DNA of 17,671 bases from positions 131,393 to 149,063 of the forward strand of contig WELB01000112.1 in the NCBI GenBank assembly GCA_009602725.1. Reading direction: 5' to 3'. Made by a program: the position numbers and the translations under genes. Under the pieces are notes generated by a model. The model had not been told where the DNA came from. It saw only the letters and a program-made list of their open reading frames with translations, and did no database searches. Origin of the DNA: Spirogloea muscicola. Taxonomy: Eukaryota > Streptophyta > Zygnematophyceae > Spirogloeales > Spirogloeaceae. Positions within the stretch are counted from its first letter, which is position 1; each line of letters opens with the position of its first letter. Shown piece by piece: positions 1 through 7,203 of this stretch.

Positions 1-190
1 AGCCTTAGCTGCTGGCACAAGAGCTAGTCAATTGCCGTCCGGTATTCGAGCGTCAGCTAGCGACCTCTATGTGCTGACTCGTGGTTACTGAGCGGGTCAG
101 CTTAGCAGCAGGTGACGTACATTTGTCCAATGTGCTTGCCTTTGTACTTGGCCACACATGGCCTCCCCATCTCTTAATATACACGCATTT
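1..190 (+). mobile_element. LINE family D, 3' end (ORF C-terminus plus 3' UTR)
   Basis: The frame from base 2 reads the last residues of a LINE protein, ending SDLYVLTRGY and a TGA at 89-91. The same ending (LTRGY or LSRGY) closes all the LINE copies in this window. A 99-base 3' UTR follows, with a GGCCA..TGGCC stem near 150-164 and the end ATATACACGCATTT at 190. The end is well placed because the inverted copy at 1241-1430 stops being similar at exactly the same base. The 5' part lies outside the window. The two copies differ at only two of 190 bases, so they are recent relatives. Confidence 0.8.
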
Positions 191-505
191 TCCTCCATTC
201 CTGCTGCCACTGCTGGTGCCTCACTCCTCTAGCAGCCGGCCCTCCCTTTCCCCTCCGCCATACCTCCTCCTGCCACTGCTGCCAGGCCAGGTCGACAAGG
301 CCGCCCTCATCGGCACTTCCGGCCATCATCCTTCCCCACCCCCCCATCCCTCCTGCTATGGATGCTGCCTCACTCCTCCTCTTGCAGCTCCAGCAGGACA
401 GGATGTCAAGGCCCCAATCGTGGCACTTCCAGCCCTCTTCCCCCCCCCACCCCTCCATTCCTCCTGGCACTGCTGCTGCCTCACTCCACTAGCAGCTCCA
501 GTAGC
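191..505. repeat. Pyrimidine-rich minisatellite, period about 110 bp
   Basis: Two diverged units are visible, about 289-399 and 400-505. GGCACTTCC recurs at 312 and 422, and GCTGCCTCACTCC recurs at 364 and 474. A partial unit lies at about 191-236. The tract is C/T-rich on the plus strand with runs of C. It starts at the base where the family D element ends. Long open frames cross it, but they are low-complexity Pro/Leu/Ser strings and I do not regard them as coding. Confidence 0.6.
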
Positions 506-533
506 TGCTAGATGCTAGTTGCTACGTCATAAG

Positions 534-600
534 ATGTGCTCACCTTTGTACTTGGCCATACTGGCCTTCGATTGTTTCAAATACACGAAATTCCCCCCTA
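534..600 (+). mobile_element. LINE family D tail relic
   Basis: This repeats the family D 3' terminal signature: CCTTTGTACTTGGCCA, a short loop, TGGCC, then TTGTTTCAAATACACGAA and a C-run. No ORF portion precedes it. Relatives lie at 1241-1345 (minus), 7718-7775 (plus) and 10310-10375 (minus). It could be a very short 5'-truncated insertion or the remains of a longer copy replaced by the minisatellite. Confidence 0.6.
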
Positions 601-604
601 TTGA

Positions 605-675
605 GAAGTGCTCGCCCATAGAGAAGAGTGGCTGGCAAAACCAGCCCAAAAAGAATGGACAATAATATCCCAAGC
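605..675 (-). mobile_element. LINE family B, 3' tail fragment
   Basis: On the minus strand it reads TTGTCCATTCTTTTTGGG, a hairpin with arms at 630-635 and 641-646, then CTATGGGCGAGC. CTCTATGGGCGAGC distinguishes the B tail from the A tail (CCTCAATGGGCGAGC). No coding part remains. It is the last link of the minus-strand chain of elements that starts at 1905. Confidence 0.65.
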
Positions 676-711
676 CAAAGAAAAAGAACAATTATTGAGC
701 ATGGAAGAAAG

Positions 712-889
712 AGAGAGCCCATGGAGGATAGGGGCTGGAAAAACCAGCCCAAAAAAGAAGGAACAAAGTACGAGGAGGGGGCCAGAGGAAGCGCTAAGAA
801 AACAAAGCACACAAAGAAAGATGCAGCTACAAATCACGCAGTAAACCCTGCTAAGCAGCCGCAAAGCAGAGAGGCTAGGGTGAAGAAAG
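712..889 (-). mobile_element. LINE family A, 3' end
   Basis: On the minus strand the last codons of the family A ORF can be read (SLSALRLLSR), but the normal Tyr-stop is changed, TGA having become TGC, so the frame runs on. The usual A 3' UTR follows, ending in the hairpin at 732-750 and a slightly altered tail (CCTCCATGGGC). The copy is 5'-truncated to about 180 bp. It abuts the tail of the next A copy, with only the pyrimidine-rich stretch near 885-893 between them. Confidence 0.7.
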
Positions 890-892
890 AAA

Positions 893-1046
893 GAGCTCGC
901 CCATTGAGGATATTAATTAAATTAATTTATTATATATTATTATTGAGGATAGGGGCTGGAACAGCCAGCCCAAAAAAGAATGAGCAGAGTACAAGAAGCC
1001 CAAGAAGAAGGGGGCCAGGAAGAAAGAAGAAAGAGCTCGCCCATTG
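893..1046 (-). mobile_element. LINE family A 3' UTR fragments with an AT-rich insertion
   Basis: The minus strand matches the 3' UTR of the long A copy at about 3771-3850: GGCCCCCTTCTTCTTGGGC, then CTCTGCTCATTC, the hairpin (953-971) and the tail. A 30-base A/T-only stretch near 912-941 splits the tail and is flanked by ATTGAGGAT at 903-911 and 942-950. A further tail-only piece (CCTCAATGGGCGAGCTC) lies at about 1030-1046, directly after the family B tail. Both pieces are 5'-truncated inside non-coding sequence. Confidence 0.65.
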
Positions 1047-1240
1047 AGGAGAGAAGAAAGAAGGCTCGCCCATAGAGAAAGAGGGGCTGGCAAAGCCAGC
1101 CCAAAAAGAATGGACAATGTCCAAAGCCGAAGAATGAGATGCCGAGGAAGGACTCCTCTACTCTACCAATCACGACAACATACTAGGGAAGCTCAGTACC
1201 CGCGAGTGAGCAACATCAGGTCCGAGTAGCTCGAGGCAGG

Positions 1241-1430
1241 AAATGCGTGTATATTAAGAGATGGGGAGGCCATGTGTGGCCAAGTACAAAGGCAAGCACA
1301 TTGGACAAATGTACGTCACCTGCTGCTAAGCTGACCCGCTCAGTAACCACGAGTCAGCACATAGAGGTCGCTAGCTGACGCTCGAATACCGCACAGCAAT
1401 TGACTAGCTCTTGTGCCAGCAGCTAAGGCT
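1241..1430. repeat. Right arm of a 190-bp inverted repeat (left arm 1-190)
   Basis: Base 1 pairs with 1430 and base 190 with 1241, with no indel and two mismatches by eye. The arms are two opposite-facing copies of the family D 3' end, about 1.05 kb apart. They are probably independent insertions and not the termini of one element, because the D ORF continues past 1430 on one side and similarity ends at the natural element end on the other. Confidence 0.85.
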
Positions 1431-1748
1431 CGACCAGCTTTCTGATGCAGAGCATACGCCTGAGCTCGTTGCAGACAGGTTGACACTCGACGTCACAGAA
1501 ATGACAGATAGGCTGCCGGCATACCCATCTGGGCTGGGAGCATAATCCTCGCGTCGTGCATATCCCAGACTCGCTATGTTCTCGAGTAGGGTATGGAAGC
1601 GAGGACCCAAGCAGCCGAAAGTGTCGATTGCGGCCGGGAGGAGGTGGTCACTGCGGGGGTAGTCTGAGTAATGTCGGAGCTTTTTCTGCTCAGCACCTCC
1701 CACTGCGTGGCCAGCAATGTGTGTGGAAGCGGAACTCTTGTATGCCTC
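1241..1748 (-). mobile_element. LINE family D, 5'-truncated, nested in family B
   Basis: The element is 508 bp. On the minus strand it encodes the last part of the endonuclease-like LINE C-terminus: AGHAVGGAEQKKLRHYSDYP, then AAIDTFGCLGPRFHTLLENI. A frameshift follows near 1500, where the reading frame changes from VISVTS to RRVSTCLQRAQAYALHQKAG. It ends SDLYVLTRGY and TGA (1352-1350). The 3' UTR ends at 1241 in ATATACACGCATTT. The residues align with family A (AGYAVA, KYADHP, AIDTHGALGARW), so it is a relative and not a copy of A. Flanking AGGCAGG repeats mark both ends. Bases 1241-1430 are the inverse complement of 1-190. Confidence 0.82.
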
Positions 1749-1872
1749 AGGCAGGGAAGGAGGCACTCCGCCGAGACCCGGAGGCAGCGGCCAGAGCGCG
1801 TCCTGCGCGCGTGTGGACAGCGTGGGCAAGGGATCGCTGGAACGATACCGCCAAGCGCATGCGAAAGACCAG

Positions 1873-1905
1873 GGGCTGGAACAGCCAGCCCAAAAAAGAA
1901 TGAGG
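1873..1905 (-). mobile_element. LINE family A hairpin relic
   Basis: The minus strand reads CATTCTTTTTTGGGCTGG, a loop, and CCAGCCCC (hairpin 1873-1891). At this point the 5'-truncated family B ORF begins, with no A tail between. The A hairpin is therefore joined directly to the B coding sequence. This could be an insertion into the hairpin or a template switch. Confidence 0.6.
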
Positions 1906-1930
1906 GTGAAGAAAGCTCTCTCCAAGGCGT

Positions 1931-1975
1931 GTGACTACCGCCCTGGCCTGACCAGTCAGCCTCTGCTCCTGTGCT
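1931..1975 (+). repeat. Dispersed repeat E, copy 1
   Basis: About 45 bp matches 3963-4007 with only a few mismatches: GTGAYTAYCGCCCTGGCC, then TGACCAGYCAGCCTCTGC and TCCTGTG. Weaker similarity appears to continue for about 100 bp downstream of both copies. The function is unknown. It may be the end of another element. Confidence 0.55.
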
Positions 1976-2186
1976 GAGAGAGCTTCTCCTCCTCATCATA
2001 GCAGCCCCCACCCTTAGCATTGCTTGCTTCTCCGGCGACTGCTCGGCCTCTTTCCATAGCAAGCTCCCACATACCTCCCAGGCCGCACTACATGCTGAGT
2101 GGTTTGCGATTACTGTCGGGGCTTCACCTTGCGACTTTGTCCACAGCATTGTGCTGGCCTGTCACAGCCATCGCCCCTTCACTCCA
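1976..2186 (+). other. Unassigned stretch with a hairpin relic
   Basis: An open frame crosses this stretch into the LINE ORF, but its residues do not resemble the LINE. At about 2154-2170 the sequence GTGCTGGCCTGTCACAGCC is a degenerate form of the LINE 3' hairpin. The recognisable family A sequence starts about 17 bases later. I read the stretch as older sequence, including a previous element's tail, into which the A copy was inserted. Confidence 0.4.
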
Positions 2187-3702
2187 GCAGATGGCTTCAC
2201 CCTGCTGGGGGTCCCCATCGGCACGCCGTCCTTCGTGGAGGGGCAGCTGCGAGCCCGCCTTGCGGAGCATCTTCTGCCTGCGACCCGGCTTCCCGAGCTG
2301 GACGATATGCAGCTGTCATTGGCCATGTTGACCAAGGCTATCGGGCAGCGGCCCCAGTACTTGACGCGGGCCACCCCGCCGTCCCCAGAGGCGTTGGCGG
2401 TGTACATGGACTTCGACACAGGCATGGTGGCGAGCTTGGCGGCCCTGGTCCGCCACCCGGGCTTCCTACAGTCGCCAGCCGCTATCCACCAGGCGGCGCT
2501 ACCCCTCAGCCACGGTGGTCTCGGCCTGCGCACGCTCGTCCGTTCGTGCCGGCTGCGTACCTCGGCAGCTGGGCGCAGACTGCCGCCTCCGTGGCCCAGC
2601 GCTTCATGGTCCACGGCCGGCGTGCACTGGAGCAGGCGGTGGTGGAGGTCGACACGGGCGCGCTGCCGTTCCAGGAGTCGCTTCGCTCCGCCCACCAGGA
2701 GCTGCTCGCGACGCACCCGGACCTGGCGGGCCAGGCGGTCTCCTTTGCGCACCTCGCGCACACCGCTGACCTGCGCGTCCAAGCGCGCTTCGCAGCCGTG
2801 GTGGACAAGGCCGCCTACACCACCGCCGTGCTGCAGCTCCCCGAGGCCGACCTGCGCGGGCGCGCGAGACTCCACTCGGCCTCTTCCCCAGGGGCAGCGG
2901 CGTGGCTCCAGGCCCTCCCACTCAACGACGCCCTCGCCCTCCCGGACGAGGTCTTCCGGAGCGCCGTCCACAGGCTCCTCGGCCTGCTGCCGCCATGCCT
3001 CCAGGGCGTCCGTCAATGTGAGTGCGGTGAGCGCGGGGCCGAGCAGGGGGAGCTGGCTGCGCACGTTCTGCGCTGCTCGCACGGCGGCGAGCGGACAGCG
3101 GCCCATGACCGCCTCCGGGACGCCATGCATGGCATCCTGGTGGAGGCGGGCTTCTCCGTGGCTGCGGAGCACTCCGGCGTCATGCCGCTCCAGGACAGGG
3201 CCGACGGTCTCCACGCCCGTCGTGTCGACCTGGTGGCCACCCCTCCAGCTGGTGGGCCACGTCTCCTCCTGGACGTGGTGACTACCGACGCATTCGACCG
3301 CTCCCACCCAGCCCAGTGTGCCACCAAGGCTGGGTACGCGGTCGCCTGCGCGCTCGGGCAAAAGAACTGAAGTACGCTGACCATCCGCCGGCCGACGAGT
3401 TCTTCCCGCTGGCTATCAACACACACAGGGCGTTGGGTGCTCGGTGGCTCGAACTGCTCCACCAGCTTGCCCGTCACGCCGTTGCTCGCCGCTTCCATGG
3501 GGAGCCGGTGGACTTTCCTGCAGCCGGGTCGCTCGCCCAGGTGTATCGCATGCGCCTGGCCGTCTCGCTGCAGAGGTCAATGGCCCGTGCGCTGCACCTA
3601 CGTGCCGGCCGAGCCCTCGCTGCTGCCTCTGGCTCTGGCCAGGGGACGTCCTTCCAGGAACATAGTCTCTCTGACCTGCGACTGCTTAGCAGGGGTTACT
3701 GA
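2187..3702 (+). pseudogene. LINE family A ORF: end of reverse transcriptase region, Cys/His knuckle and endonuclease-like domain; frameshifted
   Basis: This is the longest LINE remnant in the window. It starts inside the reverse transcriptase region, just after the catalytic part, at DGFTLLGVPIGTPSFV, and continues through ALPLSHGGLGLRTL. A single-base deletion between about 2524 and 2558 moves the frame to AAYLGSWAQTAASVAQ. Near 3015-3085 is a Cys/His knuckle (QCECGE, then HVLRCSHGGERTAAHDRL). Near 3217-3300 are RRVDLVATPP and RLLLDVVTTDAFD, followed by KAGYAVA and KELKYADHP. This is the arrangement of the restriction-like endonuclease domain seen in some LINEs. A second one-base deletion near 3345 creates an early stop; the copy at 11870 has the extra C (GCCTTCGCCGCTCGG against GCCTGCGCGCTCGG). 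The ORF ends LSDLRLLSRGY and TGA (3700-3702). The polymerase active-site region is missing, so the copy cannot work by itself. The antisense 399-residue frame is a GC-driven shadow. Confidence 0.88.
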
Positions 3703-3870
3703 GTAGTTAGTAGCTGCTTTGTTTCTTCTTGTGTGCTTCTTTCTTAGTGCTTCGCCTTAGTGCTTCGCCTGGCCCCCTTCTTCTTGGGCTTCTTGTACTC
3801 TGCTCATTCTATTTTGGGCTGGCTGTTCCAGCCCCTATCCTCAATGGGCGAGCTCTTTCTCTTTCTCTTC
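3703..3870 (+). mobile_element. LINE family A 3' UTR, terminal hairpin and tail
   Basis: The UTR runs from the TGA to the hairpin at 3816-3834 (GGGCTGG, loop, CCAGCCC), then CTATCCTCAATGGGCGAGC and a CTTT-rich tail (TCTTTCTCTTTCTCTTCTTC). The same order recurs after the A copies at 8320, 9608 and 12295, so this is the element's true 3' end. A structured 3' end in place of a poly(A) tail is typical of LINEs whose reverse transcriptase recognises a specific RNA stem-loop; here that is inferred. Confidence 0.8.
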
Positions 3871-3962
3871 TTCTGCAAAGAGCCTTCCTCAGGCTGGCCA
3901 TGAACAGCCTTTGGTACAGTGGTGGAGCAACTACATACATCTTGTTGGCCTCGCCTACGGTT

Positions 3963-4007
3963 GTGATTATCGCCCTGGCCTGACCAGCCAGCCTCTGCTC
4001 CTGTGAT
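3963..4007 (+). repeat. Dispersed repeat E, copy 2
   Basis: This is the direct-repeat partner of 1931-1975, in the same orientation, on the far side of the family A copy. Both repeats lie some distance from the element ends (about 210 bp before and 90 bp after), so they are not a target-site duplication. Minus-strand frames through both copies share TGAEA(D/G)WSGQG, which may mean a duplicated coding fragment. Confidence 0.5.
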
Positions 4008-4020
4008 GGGGTCCTTTCTC

Positions 4021-4295
4021 CTTGAACAGGCCCGGTCTGCCCACTTCATCTTTGCATTCTTTGCTGCTGACACTGGCCTCTTTTGACGGAGCCGTGATCT
4101 CCTGCTATTACAGTCATGTGCGGCCTTCTCAAGGTGATTGCTAAAGCCACTGCTCTCACGAGAGCAGGCAAAGGTGCAAATTCTTCAAGCTTTTCTCCAA
4201 TGTTATGCGATCCATCATGACGCACTTGTGACTGGAGAAAGGGAGGCCCGGCAGATACCACGATCTGTCATTGATTGTGATAGCACAGCGCTTTA
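4021..4295. other. No gene recognised
   Basis: I can support no coding region here. Short frames exist on both strands without recognisable motifs. TTACA at about 4108 is the complement of TGTAA, the usual green algal polyadenylation signal, so a minus-strand transcript could end here, but it lies more than 600 bp from the lipase stop. Confidence 0.3.
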
Positions 4296-4412
4296 TTAGC
4301 TATCAAGCAGCAGCGTGGCTGCATTGGCTCTTGGTGCTCCTTGCTTCACAAAACGGGCAAAAGCGACCCAAAGGAGCTGCTGTCGACTCAAGTCAATGCC
4401 GGGAGCATGGAT
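4296..4412 (-). CDS. Possible terminal exon of an unrecognised minus-strand transcript
   Basis: A minus-strand frame reads VIDIHAPGIDLSRQQLLWVA, then ARFVKQGAPRANAATLLLDS and TAA at 4298-4296. It follows a plausible acceptor (TTGACATTATGCCCAGAGCAG). The stop codon overlaps AATAAA at 4297-4292. The composition is protein-like, but I found no convincing upstream exon between here and the lipase stop at 4751. It may be an alternative 3' end of the lipase transcript, a fragment of another gene, or chance. Confidence 0.25.
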   Translation of the reverse strand: MHAPGIDLSRQQLLWVAFARFVKQGAPRANAATLLLDS

Positions 4413-4750
4413 ATCTATGACCTGCTCTGGGCATAATGTCAACAAGAAAGTAAGTACCAGCTCCAAGAATGAAGAATACACTAAGAACACACACTAGGGC
4501 CTACCTCCAGGGCTTACTGCCTGACTGGCCCTTGACCTGTACAGCTGCAATAGTAGGGTAGTACTTGCAGCCCACTACTAAAGTAGCAACAAGAGAGAAG
4601 CCAGATACAGGTTCTTCACACGACAATCCTGCTCATGTTCCATTGGGAGCACCCCTGACAAGAAGTGGCTCTGCCTGGTGCGACGAATCAAAGCATGCTG
4701 GAGGGCAACCGCAAATCTGCACTCTGTCAGCCTGCACATGCAGGCAAGTG
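4413..4750. other. Probable lipase 3' UTR and intergenic sequence
   Basis: This lies directly downstream of the lipase stop. I see no conserved coding frame. A pair of possible minus-strand splice signals exists (an acceptor near 4545 ending TATTGCAG and a donor near 4507, GAG|GTAGGC), so an intron in the 3' UTR is possible. No TGTAA-type signal lies close to the stop. Confidence 0.3.
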
Positions 4751-7203
4751 CTAGCTGTCGACGTGGAAGCCGTTCTTCGCAGCACGGGGGTCAACCTCCT
4801 TGACCGCCTCAGTAACAATGCTGGTGGCTCCAACGAGGAGGCCCGAGCTTCGGTGGTCGAGCCACGTGAGCAGATCCGTGAGAACCCTCTCCACCACGTC
4901 GTCCGGCTCGCCCTCTGTGAGGGCATGCCAGCTGTCCTTGTATAAATGCATGGTCTTGTCCTTGCTGCATGCCTGCTCATACAGCGCCTGGCTGATGGAC
5001 GGGTCTGTGACAGTGTCGGCTCCTCCATGGAGGATGAGCATTGGTATGTTGACCTGCCCCGCCAGGAGCCAGATGTTGCCACCAGATAGTCATATCAGTG
5101 TAAGTGTCTTCACAGTATGTAGCAGGCCTCCTTCTCCAGCATCAACAGGCGCAGTCCTGCGCAGCTTACCTCGGGAAGGTGCTCCTCAATGTCCTGTGTA
5201 GCTTTCAGCATCTCGAGAGCCGTCCTCAACCTTGGCTTTCCCTTGTAAGCAGTGGGGTTTTCACGGGCCTGCCAGGACAAGGTAGGCAGTGATACTAGGT
5301 AAACAGCTGTGACTCATGGGGGCCACTGAAAATGCAACAGCTGCACCTGACTATGTCATCTTCAGGCAGACAGTACGACTACAAGATGTGTCAACGGGTC
5401 CTCATAATGAATGTGTCAAAAGGTCACTCAAGATACATGCAGCTACCTTCTGGCGCTTGTCAAGCTCACGAAATGCGAAGTCGCAGATGTCGTGCGTGGG
5501 AACCGCCTTCAGCATGGGGAAAAGCCTTGCTAGGGCTTTCAAAATCACAATCATCAGTGGTGGCGGCATCATCTCATCCGATATCTGCACAATTTTTGAG
5601 CTTTTGTTACTTCGAGATTGGCCTTGCAGAGCACAGCCAACTTCAGAGTTGTTGACCACTTCCTCCCCACATTCAGAGACTCTCCTCAACATACGTGCTA
5701 GACCTGGCTTGGCACTGACCTTGCACATTGGTGCTAGGAAGATGGCGCCTCCCCACGCCTGGGACTGGCGCAAGCAGACCTTGAGAGCAACGGCACCGCC
5801 CATTGACTCTCCATAAATGAATGCTGGGAGCCCCTGGAACTCCTTCTTACCTGAGTAGTGACAGAATGACCCCAAAGAGCGGTTGGTGTATTGTTCTTGG
5901 GCTACTACTAAATGTGTCCCAACCATGACTTGCAATAATCCTGTGGGGTGCTGAAAATGCACTCTTGATGCAGTCAAGCTGCTTGATATTTTTCAAGTGA
6001 TTGATTCCATGCCAGCCTTTCATAGCTTCAAGCTAACTGCAAATGCGTTGCCAGGGGCATGGTGGTACCTTTGACCTGGTCGCAGTACTCAACGACGTCA
6101 TCAACAATCGTGTCAAATCGCGGAATGTAACAATGCAATCCAGCTGATTGCCCGTGCCCTTCATAGTCCATGCCAAAAACACCATAATTTGCCTGCGCCA
6201 ATTTGATCGCTACATCTGCAGGAAGCACACAAGAAGGCTTGTGGGACTGTGTCCAGCACTTTGGCACAATGTTGCCGTTCACAGGCACTGCATTGACAGC
6301 TGATGCGTGGAAGAGTACCATCATGTCCCCAACAACCAGACAACTTGAACAAGCCAGCACATGAAGAAGCAGGTTGCCAGCCAGCTCTTGACAGCACCGG
6401 AGCGGCCCCTTTAGCAGTCACCAGTGCTATCCTATCCTATGCTACAGGGCCACGGCCGATAAGGACCTTCCCAAAAGTAGGCACACGTGTCGCCATAGCC
6501 ATGGCAGTAGAAGACCAGCCCCTTGAGCTCGATGCTGCTCTGAGGGAACCACCGCTTGGTGAATACCTCCACGCCCCTCGAGTTCACAATAAACTCCTGC
6601 CATTTCGAGAGATGCCTGCTCTTGAGTGAGGGTCGCAGCAAATCCGTAGAACTGACGGGCTCAGAACAGCAATAAGCTACTACGCTTTTCATATGTTTAA
6701 TCAGCAGAGCAGCCTCCTGGCAGTTAATAGTTCCTGATCAAGCAGCGGGCACAATGGGTGCGCCAGGAGGTGCCATGGGAGGAAGAACTGTGCCGCACCT
6801 CATCCGACTTGACTCCCAACCCCTCCTGTTTGGGTGCGCCCAGCAACAGGCACAGAAGCACAGCCCAAGAGTCAATGCTGGGACTAGAGAGGGGAGTATG
6901 CATCTCAGGACGCGAGTAGCCGCCACCGATTTGATGGTCCGCCAGCCTAAATTAGCAATGACCAAGCCTAAGCAGGGCAGCCTGCATTGCGAGACGAATC
7001 AACAGTCGCAGGATTCAGCACAGGGTCTGCCAGCTGGCGCAGGACTTTACGTAGAAGCTGTCTGGCTTCTTGAACTGCTGCCGGATCCGTCGGCGCGCGT
7101 CCTCCCAGTCCAGCGACCTGGCCTCCGGGCGGCCGTTGAGCAGCCAGTACAGCAGGATGGCACCCAGGAGGACGGCAGCGAGGATGGTCCACGGGGCCTC
7201 CAT
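4751..7203 (-). CDS. Monoacylglycerol lipase-like alpha/beta hydrolase with N-terminal membrane anchor (7 exons)
   Basis: Exons on the minus strand are 7203-7051, 6716-6467, 6215-6069, 5850-5720, 5584-5447, 5268-5170 and 5053-4751. All introns are GT-AG (116-334 nt) with matching phases, giving 406 residues. Residues 7-22 form a membrane anchor (ILAAVLLGAILLYWLL), followed by DARRRIRQQF, which resembles the segment before the catalytic domain in plant monoacylglycerol lipases. The catalytic parts are HGYG (123-126, oxyanion hole), GESMGG with nucleophile Ser199, HGGADTVTD with acid Asp319, and His349 in SWHALTEGEPDD. Other family signatures are MDYEGHGQSAGLHCYIP, LAPMCKISDEMMPPP and KPRLRTALEML. 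The family cleaves monoacylglycerols; some members act as lysophospholipase or caffeoylshikimate esterase, so the substrate is not certain. The anchor would put the enzyme on a membrane, perhaps ER or plastid envelope. The start of exon 2 is uncertain: an in-phase acceptor at 6660/6659 would give 387 residues and fits the family spacing better. An ATG at 6692 would give an anchor-less 347-residue form. Confidence 0.9.

Larger units (their letters stand above)
1047..1872 (-). mobile_element. LINE family B copy, interrupted by a family D element
   Basis: Two separated pieces form one B element. The 5' piece (1872 to 1749, minus) reads a LINE C-terminus with MRLAVSFQRSLAHAVHTRAG and ends SASFPA. 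The 3' piece (1240 to 1047) continues in frame as SSYSDLMLLTRGY and TGA (1195-1193), then the B 3' UTR, the hairpin at 1084-1102 and CTCTATGGGCGAGC. The intervening 1241-1748 is a family D insertion. AGGCAGG occurs on both sides of it (1234-1240 and 1749-1755), as expected for a target-site duplication. The intact B copy at 11600-11868 has the uninterrupted AAFPASSYSDLLLL order, which supports the join. Confidence 0.8.

Noticed and set aside
540-1173. Several short open frames with repeated FFLGW or GWKNQPKKE-type peptides
   Set aside because: They are translations of the LINE hairpin and 3' UTR in various frames, repeated because the DNA is repeated.
1-1430. 190-bp inverted repeats as the termini of one DNA transposon
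   Set aside because: The arms are 3' ends of a LINE ORF with stop codon and UTR, one of them has its own target duplication, and no transposase lies between them.
2162-3361. Minus-strand open frame of 399 residues opposite the long LINE copy
   Set aside because: The sense strand carries clear LINE motifs and agrees with other copies. The antisense frame is an effect of high GC and has no recognisable motif.
4633-5082. Minus-strand open frame of 149 residues over the last lipase exon
   Set aside because: It is in a different frame from the family-conserved exon (LILHGGADTVTD..SWHALTEGEPDD) and has Arg/Ser-rich shadow composition.
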